A stretch of DNA of 64,000 nt, from positions 3,844,001 through 3,908,000 of the forward strand of contig OZ240239.1 of the NCBI GenBank assembly GCA_965198095.1, given 5' to 3'. The stretch comes from CBDFJH01 sp965198095. GTDB lineage: Bacteria > Latescibacterota > UBA2968 > GCA-2709665. Both the position numbers and the translations under genes were made by a program. The notes under the pieces were generated by a model, which saw nothing but the letters and a program-made list of their open reading frames with translations, searched no databases and was not told where the DNA came from. Below are positions 7,867-17,043 of this stretch, in pieces. The first letter of the stretch is position 1. Each line of letters opens with the position of its first letter.

Positions 7867-8366
7867 ATGACTAGTGTATCGTCCCGGAAGTTTCTTCAAT
7901 AAAGATTTGCTACAAGCCAGCTTCTAATCGTGATTACACTATTGCCCTTAGTGCCTTTGGTATCAATCACTTGGCTGGTTCACTAGTCCTACTGCCAAAC
8001 ATAGGGGCTGATCCCATAGTTGTTCTACGAATTGCTGGGACGCGACACTAGGCGTGACTTTCCGCCGATTCATCCGGGTGAGATCCTTTCGGATGATTTT
8101 CTCAAGCCTATGCGGATGAGTCAGTATCATTTGGATCAGGCCATCGGTGTGCCGCCACGTCGCATCAATGAGATCGTACACGGGAAACGAGGCGTCACGG
8201 CAGATACGGCCTTACGACTGGGACGCTTTTTCGGGATGGAAGCGCAATTCTGGATGAATCTCCAAACCCGGTATGAGCTTGAAACGACCCTGGAAACCTT
8301 GGCTGACAGACTGAACAGGAAGTCCGGATGCACACGGCTTCACACGAGGGGAGCTACCTTCAATAG
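7867..8366 (+). pseudogene. higA: HigA-family antitoxin, interrupted and frameshifted
   Basis: The start ATG at 7867 (with GAGGAGA before it) reads M-T-R and is then cut by a 173-bp insertion. Joining 7874 to 8052 restores MTRRDFPPIHPGEILSDDFL, the standard HigA/VapI start. The HTH core SQYHLDQAIGVPPRRINEIV is intact. Near 8320 one base is missing; in the shifted frame the end reads EVRMHTASHEGSYLQ with a stop at 8364-8366. A residual frame starting at a TTG near 8020 could still give a partly normal protein. Confidence 0.75.
7875..8047. mobile_element. 173-bp mini insertion element (MITE-like) in higA
   Basis: The insert is flanked by direct repeats CTAG (7871-7874 and 8048-8051). Its ends form an imperfect inverted repeat, TGTATCGTCCCGG at the left and TGTCGCGTCCCAG read inward from the right. 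It carries no gene and is more A+T-rich than the neighbours. Excision with one CTAG restores the higA frame exactly, which is strong evidence that it is an insertion. Confidence 0.75.
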
Positions 8367-8624
8367 GTGTGGAAAAAGAGAAAAGGCGACCTTATACTTC
8401 CTTTAGCAGTACACCACGAAGCGCCCGGTCGACGCCGGGCATGGAAGGAGAGAATCGCCATGAGAGAATCTACGCAACAAGCCATACCCTCGTCCATGCC
8501 CACGTGGGAGACATTGGAAGACTGGGCGCGATCGTCGGTCCAGGATCTGCTGCAACGCGTCCTGGAGGAGGAGGTGACCGAGGTGCTGGGGCCCTTGCGA
8601 CGGAAGCGAACGATTACTCAATAG
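8366..8624 (+). mobile_element. IS256-family remnant, left end plus transposase N-terminus
   Basis: The 26-base end 8366-8391 (GGTGTGGAAAAAGAGAAAAG and on) is nearly identical to the reverse complement of 12314-12339. It is followed by an ATG at 8461 encoding 54 residues (SMPTWETLEDWARSSVQDLL, then EEEVTEVLG), the start of IS256-type transposases. The rest of the transposase, with the DDE core, is missing. The end overlaps the original higA stop codon. Confidence 0.7.
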
Positions 8625-8873
8625 ATGTAACCAATCACCTTGGCAGGTGACAACCTTTTCTTTGGCCCTTCCGAGGGGCTCACCTTTCATGGACGACTGG
8701 ACCGGGTGAGATCTGCGCCTAGTGTTTCACCTCGACAAAATCCACAAGATCGGCTTCGCTCGGATGAAACTCAAGAAGCGGACTCGGCGTCGTTTCACCG
8801 CCGACCGAACGACCCCATCTCGGGTACCGAAACCAAGGCCGCAGGCCCATCGAAACCATCAATCTATTCGTTA

Positions 8874-8997
8874 GACAAGAAAGTCAAGGTTACACGCGAT
8901 TCGGCGACCAAGCTTGCCGAGCATCGGTTGAGCGTTTTCGAGCTGGCCCGCGAGTTGGGCAACGTCGCCGAGGCGTGTCGGGCTGGCCACCTGTCGC
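8874..8997 (+). pseudogene. fragment of an IS481-like transposase helix-turn-helix
   Basis: Residues KVTRDSATKLAEHRLSVFEL followed by ARELGNVAEACR match the N-terminal helix-turn-helix of IS481-type transposases (usually followed by RRRGMDRTSFYEWK, here replaced by unrelated residues). The 250 bases before it (8625-8873) hold no recognisable gene. It is only a short relic. Confidence 0.5.
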
Positions 8998-9031
8998 TAC
9001 ATATTGAGCTATATATTGGGAGGGGAACCAG

Positions 9032-11192
9032 ATGAGTGCCGATACTGTCGTACGCGCCCGGATCGATAGCGGTACCAAAGCACGAGCTACGGAAGCGCTT
9101 CAAGCCATAGCGCGAATGGCTGCAACCGTCCTGCTTTTTGGGGTATGCCCGCCAGAGATGCTCCTGGCCAAGGGGATCTTGGAAGCCGGTGAGACGTGGC
9201 ATTTACCCGACGGGGCAATCGTTCGCATGGGAAAAGGAGGCCTGGGTAGAAGCGACAGGGCGGTTGCCTTCTCACCGGATGGTCAAGGCCTCGCCGTGGC
9301 AGGTAGCATTGGCATCTGGCTTTACGATGTGGCGACGTCTCGTGTCCTCGCGCTGCTACCCACTGCGTCTCCGGTCTGGTCCGTATCGTTTTCACCCGAC
9401 GGGACGCTGCTCGCTTCCGGGTCGGAGGATGGCAGGGTCAGACTGTGGGACGTTGCGACGGGCCAAAATATCGCTACCCTCGGGCATACGAATGTTGTCA
9501 GTTCGGTGTCGTTTTCACCCGACGGGACGATCCTCGCTTCCGGGTCTTGGGATTACACGGTCAGACTATGGGACGTGGCAGCAAGAGAACGGATCGCCAC
9601 CCTTGAGGGGCATACGGATTGGGTCTATTCGGTGTCGTTTTCGCCCGATGGGACGATTCTCGCCTCGGCGGGGTTACAGGATAAAACGGTCAAGCTGTGG
9701 GACGTGGCGACGGGCACAGATATCGCCACCCTTGAGGAGCATACGGGTTTTGTCAGTTCGGTGTCGTTTTCACCCGATGGGACGATGCTCGCTTCGGGCT
9801 CTTTTGATGGCACGGTCAAGCTGTGGGACGTGGCGACGGGCACAGATATCGCCACCCTTGAGGAGCATACGGATTGGGTCAATTCGGTGTCGTTTTCACC
9901 CGACGGGACGATCCTCGCTTCCGGGTCATTGGATAAAACGGTCAAGCTGTGGGACGTGGCGACAACAGAACGGATCGCTACGCTTCCCGGGCATAGGGGT
10001 CCGGTCTATTCGGTGTCGTTTTCACCCGACGGGACGATCCTCGCTCTCGCTTCGGGCTCTTTTGATGGCACGGTCAAACTGTGGGATGTGGAGACGGAAA
10101 ATATCACCACCCTTTCCGGGCATACGAATGTGGGCTATTCGGTGTCGTTTTCGCCCGACGGGACGATGCTCGCTTCGGGATCATATGATGGCACGGTCAA
10201 GCTGTGGGACGTGGCGGCAAGAGAACGGATCGCCACCCTTCCCGGGCATAGGGGTCCGGTCTATTCGGTGTCGTTTTCGCCCGATGGGACGATCCTCGCT
10301 TCGGCGGGGTCAGAGGATAGAACGGTCAAGCTGTGGGACGTGGCGGCAAGAGAACGGATCGCCACCCTTTACGGGCATACGTATAGGGTCAAGTCCGTGT
10401 CGTTTTCACCCGATGGGACGATACTCGCCTCCGGGTCAGATGGCACGGTCAAGCTGTGGGACGTGGCGGCAAGAGAAGATATCGCCACCCTTGAGGTGCA
10501 TACGTCTTGGGTCCGGAAGATATCGCCACCCTTGAGGTGCATATTCCGTGTCGTTTTCACCCGATGGGACGATACTCGCCTCCGGGTCAGGTGGCACGGT
10601 CAAGCTGTGGGACGTGGCGGCAAGAGAAGATATCGCCACCCTTTCCGGGCATACGAATGTGGGCTATTCGGTGTCGTTTTCGCCCGACGGGACGATGCTC
10701 GCCTCCGGGTCAGAGGATGGCACGGTCAAGCTGTGGGACGTGGCGGCAAGAGAAGATATCGCCACCCTTTACGGGCATACGTTTGCGGTCCAGTCCGTGT
10801 CGTTTTCGCCCGACGGAGCGATGCTCGCCTCCGGGTCATATGATGGCACGGCCAAGCTGTGGGACGTGGCGACAAGAGAACGGATCGCCACCCTTTCCGG
10901 GCATACGTTTGCGGTCCAGTCCGTGTCGTTTTCGCCCGATGGGACGATCCTCGCTTCGGGATCATATGATGGCACAATCCTGCTGTGGGATCTGTCGCCG
11001 TACCGCGCCGACTTTGATGGCGATGGTACTGTTGGTTTTGGCGACTTTGTGCAGTTTGTCTTACAGTTCGGGTTAAGTCGAGGCGATGCGGGGTATGAAG
11101 CGCGGTATGATCTGGATGGGGATGGCGCCATCGGGTTTGGTGATTTTCTGATCTTTGCCAGCGACTTCGGCAAGGAAGCGTCATCAAGTTGA
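9032..11192 (+). pseudogene. WD40-repeat protein with C-terminal dockerin-like repeats, split by frameshift
   Basis: The ATG at 9032 follows GGAGGGGAACC. After a short leader, about 14 WD40 repeats of ~42 residues follow (SVSFSPDGT.LASGS..GTVKLWDVA), forming probably two beta-propellers. After the tenth repeat, near 10515, a 28-base copy of nearby repeat sequence shifts the frame; the rest continues from ~10548 in another frame. The end (about 11008-11170) has two Ca-binding dockerin-like units, DFDGDGTVGFGDFVQFVLQF and DLDGDGAIGFGDFLIFASDF. Such proteins act in protein interaction, often outside the cytoplasm. As written it makes a 603-residue protein with a nonsense tail and no dockerin part; assembly error in the repeats is possible. 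Confidence 0.8.
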
Positions 11193-11441
11193 CCTGTCTG
11201 TCCGCGCAGGCGGATGCCTTCCTCTGACCACTGACCACTGACCACGCCAATATGAAAGAGCTTCGCGGGAATCAGCCAGTCGACGTTTTATCATTGGCTT
11301 AAGGTCGGGGCGAAGTCGGATGAATTTGTGGAGTTTGTTGACTCTACAAAAAGGCCGAGGTGGATTTCAAGGTCTCGAACCTCGCCGTCAACCAACGGGC
11401 CGCGACCGGAACGTGTGTCAACAGGAATGAGGCACTCTTGT

Positions 11442-11758
11442 AGAGAGAGAATGACTCCTTCTTGGGTGAAGGGGAAGTTTTCGGGAGTTTTGCCAGTCTA
11501 AAAAGGACCGAGTCTCCGGTATGGCAGGACATTTTACCGCTGGCTGCAGACACGGCGCGGCGACGAAGTCCGGTCCTATCGCCTTACGACCTTCGGATCC
11601 TCCACTTCAATCACTTCAATCTCCTCTACCTCCAACTGTCGCGCCTTCCGAAACTCCGGCTCCCCACCCGCACCCTCTTCCCAACCCCTCACCGTCAGAC
11701 GCGAGAGAGAGTGACTCCTTCCGGGTCAAGGGGAAGTTTCGGGAGTTTTGCCAGTCTA
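11442..11758. repeat. pair of ~58-bp direct repeats in a non-coding stretch
   Basis: The block 11442-11500 (GAGAGAGAATGACTCCTTC ... GGGAGTTTTGCCAGTCTA) recurs with few changes at about 11702-11758. The whole interval 11193-11799 holds no credible gene. The repeats lie between the WD40 gene and the downstream IS256 remnant. Confidence 0.6.
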
Positions 11759-11799
11759 TAAAAGAGCTCTTGGATTGAAAGGAGTTATCACAATCACGC

Positions 11800-12339
11800 C
11801 TATACGGTCGAGGCGAAAGGCCGCGCCCCATCTCCGAGCAGACCCCGCAGAGTTCGAAGTCGCCCTGGGCCAGACCGTGCAGATAAAGCTCTGGGAGCAG
11901 GGCGCCCACCTCTTTTGTGCGACGCGCGAACAAGGGCAGAATCCGGCTCTCGAAGCGCGCCTGCAACCCACGAACACGGGGCCGTGCCACAAGAGGTCGA
12001 CAATCGGCGCAGCTTCCCACCTGCCTGTGCCGTGCTCGGCACGGCAGACAGGTAGCCGTTTCGGTAGCTTGGTGCCGCATCTACAGCACGCTTGCGCTCA
12101 TACCACCCCCGTCCCAGGAACTGGGTTACTTCCTGCTCAACGATGGACTGAATGCGCACCTCGGTCTCATCTCGAATCCACCCTTCCAGGGTCTCCCAGG
12201 TAGGTATGGACAAAGACGGCGGTTTTGACGTATGTTTCTTCACGGCGATCCTCCTTCCCGCCGGGCCGATTACCCGGCATCTTGTGGATATTTCTATCTC
12301 ACGGGAAGTTTAGGGTCGCCTTCTCTCTTTTTCCACACC
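11800..12339 (-). mobile_element. IS256-family remnant, transposase N-terminal half with frameshifts
   Basis: On the minus strand the end 12339-12314 repeats the left end seen at 8366-8391. The ATG at 12243 (GTG/ATG region after GAAGGAGGATCGCC) begins a transposase: IPTWETLEGWIRDETEVRIQ, EQEVTQFLGRGWYERKRAVD, AAPSYRNGY. Near 12000 the coding jumps frame (RPRVRGLQARFESRILPLFA, then RRTKEVGALLPELYLHGLAQ) and near 11860 it jumps back (LRGLLGDGARPFASTV), then stops being recognisable. The DDE catalytic core is missing. It is in inverted orientation to the remnant at 8366. Confidence 0.75.
12021..12053. repeat. GGCAGRCAGG palindrome inserted in-frame in the IS256 transposase
   Basis: A stem-loop (CCTGCCTGTGCCGTGC ... 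GCACGGCAGACAGG) sits exactly where IS256 transposases read NGY-GK. It adds 11 codons (LSAVPSTAQAG) without breaking the frame. It belongs to the same family as palindromes near 26103, 26536 and 30025. Confidence 0.65.
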
Positions 12340-12490
12340 TTTCGAATGTAGCTCACTTCGCGGTCGGTTGGCTCGAAGAGAATAGATCGAAATGACCTGT
12401 TCCTGTCTTGCAATCGTATAAAGGTAGTTATCTGCAACCTGGATATACTGACCTGCTTGTCAACGGCCCTACTATTCAAGAAATAACACC

Positions 12491-14854
12491 ATGCTATGGA
12501 ACTACTTCAACGTAATGTTGCGACACTTATTCCGACACAAAATTTATACGCTAATCAACATAGCAGGGCTGACCCTCGGCTTGACGAGCTGCATACTTGC
12601 TCTCCTGTACGTACAGTACGAACTGAGCTATGACCGCTTCCACAAACATGCTGACCGTATTTACCGAGTCACCTACCCGAATGAGATGGCCCGCATCGCC
12701 CCGGCTTGGGCTCCGCGAATGGAGACGGATTTCCCCGAAATCGTCCGCGGCGTCCGCCTCACCAAGAACAGGCCCATCGTGGGTTCGGAGGATCGACGTT
12801 TCTACGAAGACCGCTTTTTCTTTGCCGATCCCCAACTCTTCGAGGTCTTCAGCTTTCCCCTGATCCAGGGCGATCCCAGCACTGCGCTTGTAGATCCTTA
12901 TTCTCTGGTCCTCACCGAGGAAATGGCCCGTAAGTACTTCGGGGAAGAAAATCCGTTAGGCCGGACCCTTCCCGTCAACGACGAAGACAAGGGCCCCGTT
13001 GACTACAAGATTACGGGTGTGGCGCAGGCCCCTCCTGCCAATTCTCACCTGCACTTCGATTTCTTGGCCTCTATGGTCGAAAAGGGCGAGGACAAGCTGT
13101 ACGAGAGTTGGGGTTGGGTGCATTTCTACACCTATGTTCTGCTCGCCGAAGAGCATGCCGTCTCAAAACTGCAGGGCCATTTGCCTGCCTTTATCGACCG
13201 ACACAAGGGCAAGGGTAAATCCGCACTGATTCGCCTGGATCTTCAGCCCTTGACGGACATTCATCTCCACTCCAGGCTGGCCCGCGAGATCGAGCCCAAT
13301 GGCGACATCGCCTATGTTTATGTCTTTATAGCCGGTGCCCTGTTCAGTCTGCTCATCTCCTGCATCAACTTTGCCAACCTGGCCACAGCCCAGGGCCTCA
13401 GGCGGGCCAATGAGGTAGGTGTTAGAAAGGTGGTAGGAGCCAACCCCTCCCAGCTCGTCGGCCAGTTCCTGGGCGAGGCGATCTTCTTAGCCTTGCTCGC
13501 TTTGGTGCTGGCCATCGCCTTGGTAGAGATCACCCTACCGACGCTTAGCGCGCTGACGAACACAGATCTAAACCTGAGTACGGACTGGCTTGTGGCCATG
13601 GCTGGCTTTGCGATACTCGTCGGCCTCGTCTCTGGCAGCTACCCCGCTTTTTTTCTTTCTACCTTCCAACCCGTTCAGGTGTTGAAGGGTACATTCAAGG
13701 GAAGTCGCTCTGGAGTACTGCTCAGAAAAATCCTGATGGTGGTGCAGTTTACCGCTTCCACGGCCTTGACCATCTCCACCCTTATCTGTCTGAACCAATT
13801 AACCTACATACAGACCAAGAATCTGGGACTGAGCAAGGACCAAATTATCTCTGTCTCCCTCCTCGACCGGACCGTGCGACCTTCTTACCCATCCCTGAAA
13901 AGCGTCCTGCTTCAGCACCCTGATGTCGTCGGCGTCACCGCCAGCTTATCGCCGCCTTCCGACCGTCTGATCGACGACGGGTTGATCCTCGCTGAGGGAA
14001 TGATCGACTCAGAGGATGAGAGGTATATGCTAGTGCTACCCGTGGACCATGACTTTGTCCATATGCTGGGTATCCAATTGGTGGCGGGTCGAGATTTCTC
14101 GTCCGAGCTGGCCACCGATGCGGGACAGGCGTTCTTGCTCAATGAGGCCGCAGTTCGGCGGATCGGCTGGAGTATTCCGGAAGAAGCGATCGGCAAGCGC
14201 TTCTCCTGGCGCCATTTCGAAGGAAAAATTATCGGCGTGACTACAGATTTCCACTTCTCTTCTCTGCACCATCCCGTCGAGCCTATGGTGATGCTGGTGC
14301 CGACTCAGCAGCCGTGGTTGCATTATATGCTGGTCAAGATCCAACCAGAAGGGGCTCAGCGGGTCGTAGCCTTTATGCAGGACCAGTGGCAAGAGCGCTT
14401 TCCCCAAAGTTTGCTCGAATGGACCTTTTTGGATGATCTTTTTGCCGCCCTCTACCGCAACGAGGAGCAAGTCGGCAAGCTCATGACGGCCTTTTCTCTG
14501 GTGACAATTTTTGTCGCTTGTCTAGGCTTGTTAGGTCTGGCGGCTTTCACAGTTGAGCAGCGCACTAAGGAAATGGGCATCCGCAAGGTTTTAGGAGCAA
14601 ATATGTCTAACGTTGTTTCATTAATTTTGAAAGATTTTGCTTGGCTGGTGTTCGCAGCTAACCTGATTTCATGCCCGATTGCCTACTTCGCTATGAACAA
14701 GTGGTTGCAGGATTTTACTTACCGGATTGACTTAGGGGTGGAAATTTTCATATTTGGAGTGATTCTTATACTTGTAATTGCCCTGGCAACGGTGAGCTTT
14801 CACGCAATCAAGGTAGCACAGACTAATCCAGTCTATGCTTTGCGATATGAGTAG
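12491..14854 (+). CDS. ABC transporter permease, MacB/FtsX type
   Basis: This 787-residue inner-membrane protein has the MacB layout twice over: an N-terminal membrane helix (NIAGLTLGLTSCILALLYVQ), a large periplasmic MacB_PCD domain (YELSYDRFHKHADRIYRVT), three FtsX helices, a second N-terminal-like helix (ILMVVQFTASTALTISTLIC), a second periplasmic domain and a last FtsX helix trio with EQRTKEMGIRKVLGA. It has no ATP-binding domain and would need a partner ATPase, none of which is next to it. Such permeases export lipoproteins, peptides or drugs, or act in envelope stress. The ATG at 12491 follows a non-coding 150 bases downstream of the IS256 remnant. Confidence 0.85.
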   Translation: MLWNYFNVMLRHLFRHKIYTLINIAGLTLGLTSCILALLYVQYELSYDRFHKHADRIYRVTYPNEMARIAPAWAPRMETDFPEIVRGVRLTKNRPIVGSEDRRFYEDRFFFADPQLFEVFSFPLIQGDPSTALVDPYSLVLTEEMARKYFGEENPLGRTLPVNDEDKGPVDYKITGVAQAPPANSHLHFDFLASMVEKGEDKLYESWGWVHFYTYVLLAEEHAVSKLQGHLPAFIDRHKGKGKSALIRLDLQPLTDIHLHSRLAREIEPNGDIAYVYVFIAGALFSLLISCINFANLATAQGLRRANEVGVRKVVGANPSQLVGQFLGEAIFLALLALVLAIALVEITLPTLSALTNTDLNLSTDWLVAMAGFAILVGLVSGSYPAFFLSTFQPVQVLKGTFKGSRSGVLLRKILMVVQFTASTALTISTLICLNQLTYIQTKNLGLSKDQIISVSLLDRTVRPSYPSLKSVLLQHPDVVGVTASLSPPSDRLIDDGLILAEGMIDSEDERYMLVLPVDHDFVHMLGIQLVAGRDFSSELATDAGQAFLLNEAAVRRIGWSIPEEAIGKRFSWRHFEGKIIGVTTDFHFSSLHHPVEPMVMLVPTQQPWLHYMLVKIQPEGAQRVVAFMQDQWQERFPQSLLEWTFLDDLFAALYRNEEQVGKLMTAFSLVTIFVACLGLLGLAAFTVEQRTKEMGIRKVLGANMSNVVSLILKDFAWLVFAANLISCPIAYFAMNKWLQDFTYRIDLGVEIFIFGVILILVIALATVSFHAIKVAQTNPVYALRYE

Positions 14855-14879
14855 AGTACAGCCACTAAGTCCAGGCAGC

Positions 14880-14969
14880 AGATAACAAAGCAATTCCCGC
14901 TGCGCGCCATTCGGCGCTTGGCCTTGCGGCACAGCCCTTCGGACTGTCGGGAATCGTCGGACGTTAGGA
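14880..14969 (+). repeat. attC-like recombination site 1
   Basis: TAAC (14883-14886) and GTTA (14964-14967) bound an imperfect inverted repeat with ATTCCCG pairing with CGGGAAT, and a central CGCTTGGCCTTGCGGCA arm. This is the first of a series of related sites and precedes the first small cassette. Confidence 0.7.
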
Positions 14970-15062
14970 GCCATGCAAATTGGGGGGAGTTTTGTCGGGG
15001 GCAAGTCGGGGCGATAGACGGAGGATGTTAAACGGCTGTAATGTTTGACGAGGATCAGGGGA

Positions 15063-15628
15063 TTGCAGAGGATTCTCATTATTGGCTCAGCGGGATCAGG
15101 CAAGACCGTCCTGGCAAGTGAGCTCGGGAACTTACTTGGATTGCCAGTGTATCACCTTGATTCACTGTATTGGAAGGAAGGGTGGGAAAGGCCCGCCAGC
15201 GAAGAGTGGCTGAAGACCGTCCAGGAGCTCACGAGGAAAGACAGTTGGATATTGGACGGCAACTACGGGGGCACTCTCTTGAAACGCGGTTAGCGGCAGC
15301 AGATTCAGTGATATTTCTCGCTTTTCCACGCCTCCTTTGTCTATACCGAATTTTGAAGAGAGCCATTCAATACAGGGGCAAGACCCGCGCCGATTTGGGT
15401 CCAGGGTGTAAAGAGCAACTACCGGACTGGGAGTTTCTGAATTGGATATGGACCTATCCAAAGGATAGGACGCCGGGGATACTCAAGATGCTGAGGGAAA
15501 CTCAAGGGGACAAAAGGGTCTACGTTCTGAGATCACCTTCAAAACTGGGAAGGTTCTTGAAGCAACTGCGGGCAAGTCTGCCCCGCACAGATCTTCTGGC
15601 GAGTCCTCCAATTCGCACGGGCTCCTGA
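15063..15628 (+). pseudogene. P-loop kinase-like protein (topology-modulation/adenylate-kinase type), frameshifted
   Basis: The frame reads LQRILIIGSAGSGKTVLASE (Walker A GSAGSGKT) and HLDSLYWKEGWERPASEEWL, typical of the FlaR/topology modulation protein family of small nucleotide kinases. After NYGGT near 15280 two extra bases shift the frame; the shifted frame continues LETRLAAADSVIFLAFPRLL, RTRADLGPGCKEQ, DWEFLNWIWTYP and VYVLRSPSKLGRFLKQLR, all family motifs. The TTG start at 15063 has AGGGGA before it. It lies between two attC-like sites and is a decayed cassette. Confidence 0.7.
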
Positions 15629-15708
15629 CACGACCGTGGGCGGCTTCGGCGCATTCGCGCCTCCGCCCAACTGCCTGCGGCAGTTTGCGCACGGCGGGAA
15701 CGTTATGG
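15627..15708 (+). repeat. attC-like site 2 (variant left end)
   Basis: The right end is GAACGTTATGG and the body is a GC-rich inverted repeat (GTGGGCGG with CCGCCCAAC; CTGCCTGCGGCAG). The left end reads CACGAC instead of TAAC, as in the similar site at 61287. It closes the kinase-like cassette. Confidence 0.5.
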
Positions 15709-15753
15709 GAAATTGGAGAACGGCCATCAGTATTCTCGAAAGGATGAGATCTC

Positions 15754-16707
15754 ATGGTACCTAAAGTATGCATCGATACCCCTGTCGTTGGCACACGGAT
15801 GCTATGGTTACTCCTGTTCTCCACCTGGGCTACGATTTCTCTGGACGCCATGGGTATTGCCTTTGCAGAAGAACGTGCGAAGGATACGCAACTTGAAAGC
15901 GCACGCCTAATGGCCCAGTTGGCAATTCCCGATTCTAATCATATTCAGGTGATTGAGACAACGGATGCATCGACAAATGTCGGACGCATCGTGCAGATTG
16001 GTGATGAAGAGATTGCATTTGAGACGGACCTGGGCACAATCCACATTCCCATTTCAAAGATTAAACACATTGAGACAGTACCTGTTACTTCGATACACGA
16101 TGGTGAGATCTGGTTTAAAAATCCCAATACAACGCGCCTGTTCTTTGCACCTACGGCGCGTATGCTGGAACAGGGCAGAGGTTATTTTTCCGATTATTAC
16201 CTCTTTTTTCCAGGATTTGCTTATGGGGTAACTGATCGTTTTACACTGGGAGGTGGGGTTTCTATCTTTCCCGGCGTAGATATGGATGAGCAACTCTTTT
16301 TTTTCGCGCCAAAATTCGGTTTGGTACAAGAAGATCCCGTTCAGTTTTCCGTGGGCGCGCTTCTTGTGCGTATCCCCGATGAGCACTCAGTTGTGGGCAT
16401 ACTGTATGGTGTAACAACGTTTGGGCAACCCGATGCAAGCCTGACTGCAGGACTCGGTTATGGCTTTGTCGACGGAGATTTGGCAGATCATCCTATGGTG
16501 ATGGTTGGCGGAGAGAAACGCTTGGCTCGACGGATAGCATTTGTTTCGGAAAACTGGATCTTTCCGGGTGTAGACGAGACCTTGATCTCTTATGGACTGC
16601 GATTCTTTGGCAGACGATTGAGTGTAGACCTCGCGCTTATCAATATGATAGGAGAGGAAGAATTTTTCCCCGGTGTGCCGTACGTTGATTTTGTTGTCCA
16701 GTTTTGA
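15754..16707 (+). CDS. predicted outer-membrane or secreted protein of unknown function
   Basis: The ATG at 15754 follows AAGGATGAG. The 317-residue protein has an N-terminal hydrophobic stretch (MLWLLLFSTWATISLDAM) that may be a signal sequence, then a small N-terminal domain containing VIETTDASTNVGRIVQIGDE, then a beta-rich part with aromatic, alternating strands (GYFSDYYLFFPGFAYGVTDR, FTLGGGVSIFPGVD) and a terminal VQF, consistent with a beta-barrel. I cannot name the family. It is more A+T-rich than the core genes and lies between attC-like sites, so it is a cassette cargo gene. Confidence 0.65.
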   Translation: MVPKVCIDTPVVGTRMLWLLLFSTWATISLDAMGIAFAEERAKDTQLESARLMAQLAIPDSNHIQVIETTDASTNVGRIVQIGDEEIAFETDLGTIHIPISKIKHIETVPVTSIHDGEIWFKNPNTTRLFFAPTARMLEQGRGYFSDYYLFFPGFAYGVTDRFTLGGGVSIFPGVDMDEQLFFFAPKFGLVQEDPVQFSVGALLVRIPDEHSVVGILYGVTTFGQPDASLTAGLGYGFVDGDLADHPMVMVGGEKRLARRIAFVSENWIFPGVDETLISYGLRFFGRRLSVDLALINMIGEEEFFPGVPYVDFVVQF

Positions 16708-16889
16708 CGTTTGTTTTTCCGGTTTTGTCACCAAACAAGTGATTGAGCAGACGCCCTTATGCATAGCCTGAGGGGCAGGAATGACGATGAAACCGTAGTT
16801 GGGCAGCATATCGCGATAGCCACGGTTCAACGCCTTGACGCCTATTGCGCAGGAATTCAGACCTATTTTCAAGTGGATTCCAATTTCGC

Positions 16890-16997
16890 AGAACACAGCG
16901 GTTTGCGCTACGGCGCGGAGCTTGTCCCGAGCTCGCCGAAGGACGCCTTGGCCTTCGGCAAGCCCTTCGGGGTTCGCAAACCGGCGAAACGTTAGCC
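16890..16997 (+). repeat. attC-like site 3
   Basis: CGGTTTGCG (16899-16907) pairs with CGCAAACCG (16975-16983), and the site ends AAACGTTAGCC. The centre has GCCTTGGCCTTCGGCAAGC and an extra CTTGTCCCGAGCTCGCCGAA block like the one in the site at 21424. The 180 bases before it hold no gene. Confidence 0.75.
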
Positions 16998-17043
16998 GAA
17001 AGCCTCGGTGAAACGCGCAACCCAGGTTGGGACTTGACAACAC

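Noticed and set aside
9138..10535. A second long plus-strand frame across the WD40 region
   Set aside because: It is a shifted frame of the WD40 repeats rich in Arg/Ser/Pro, periodic only because the gene is.
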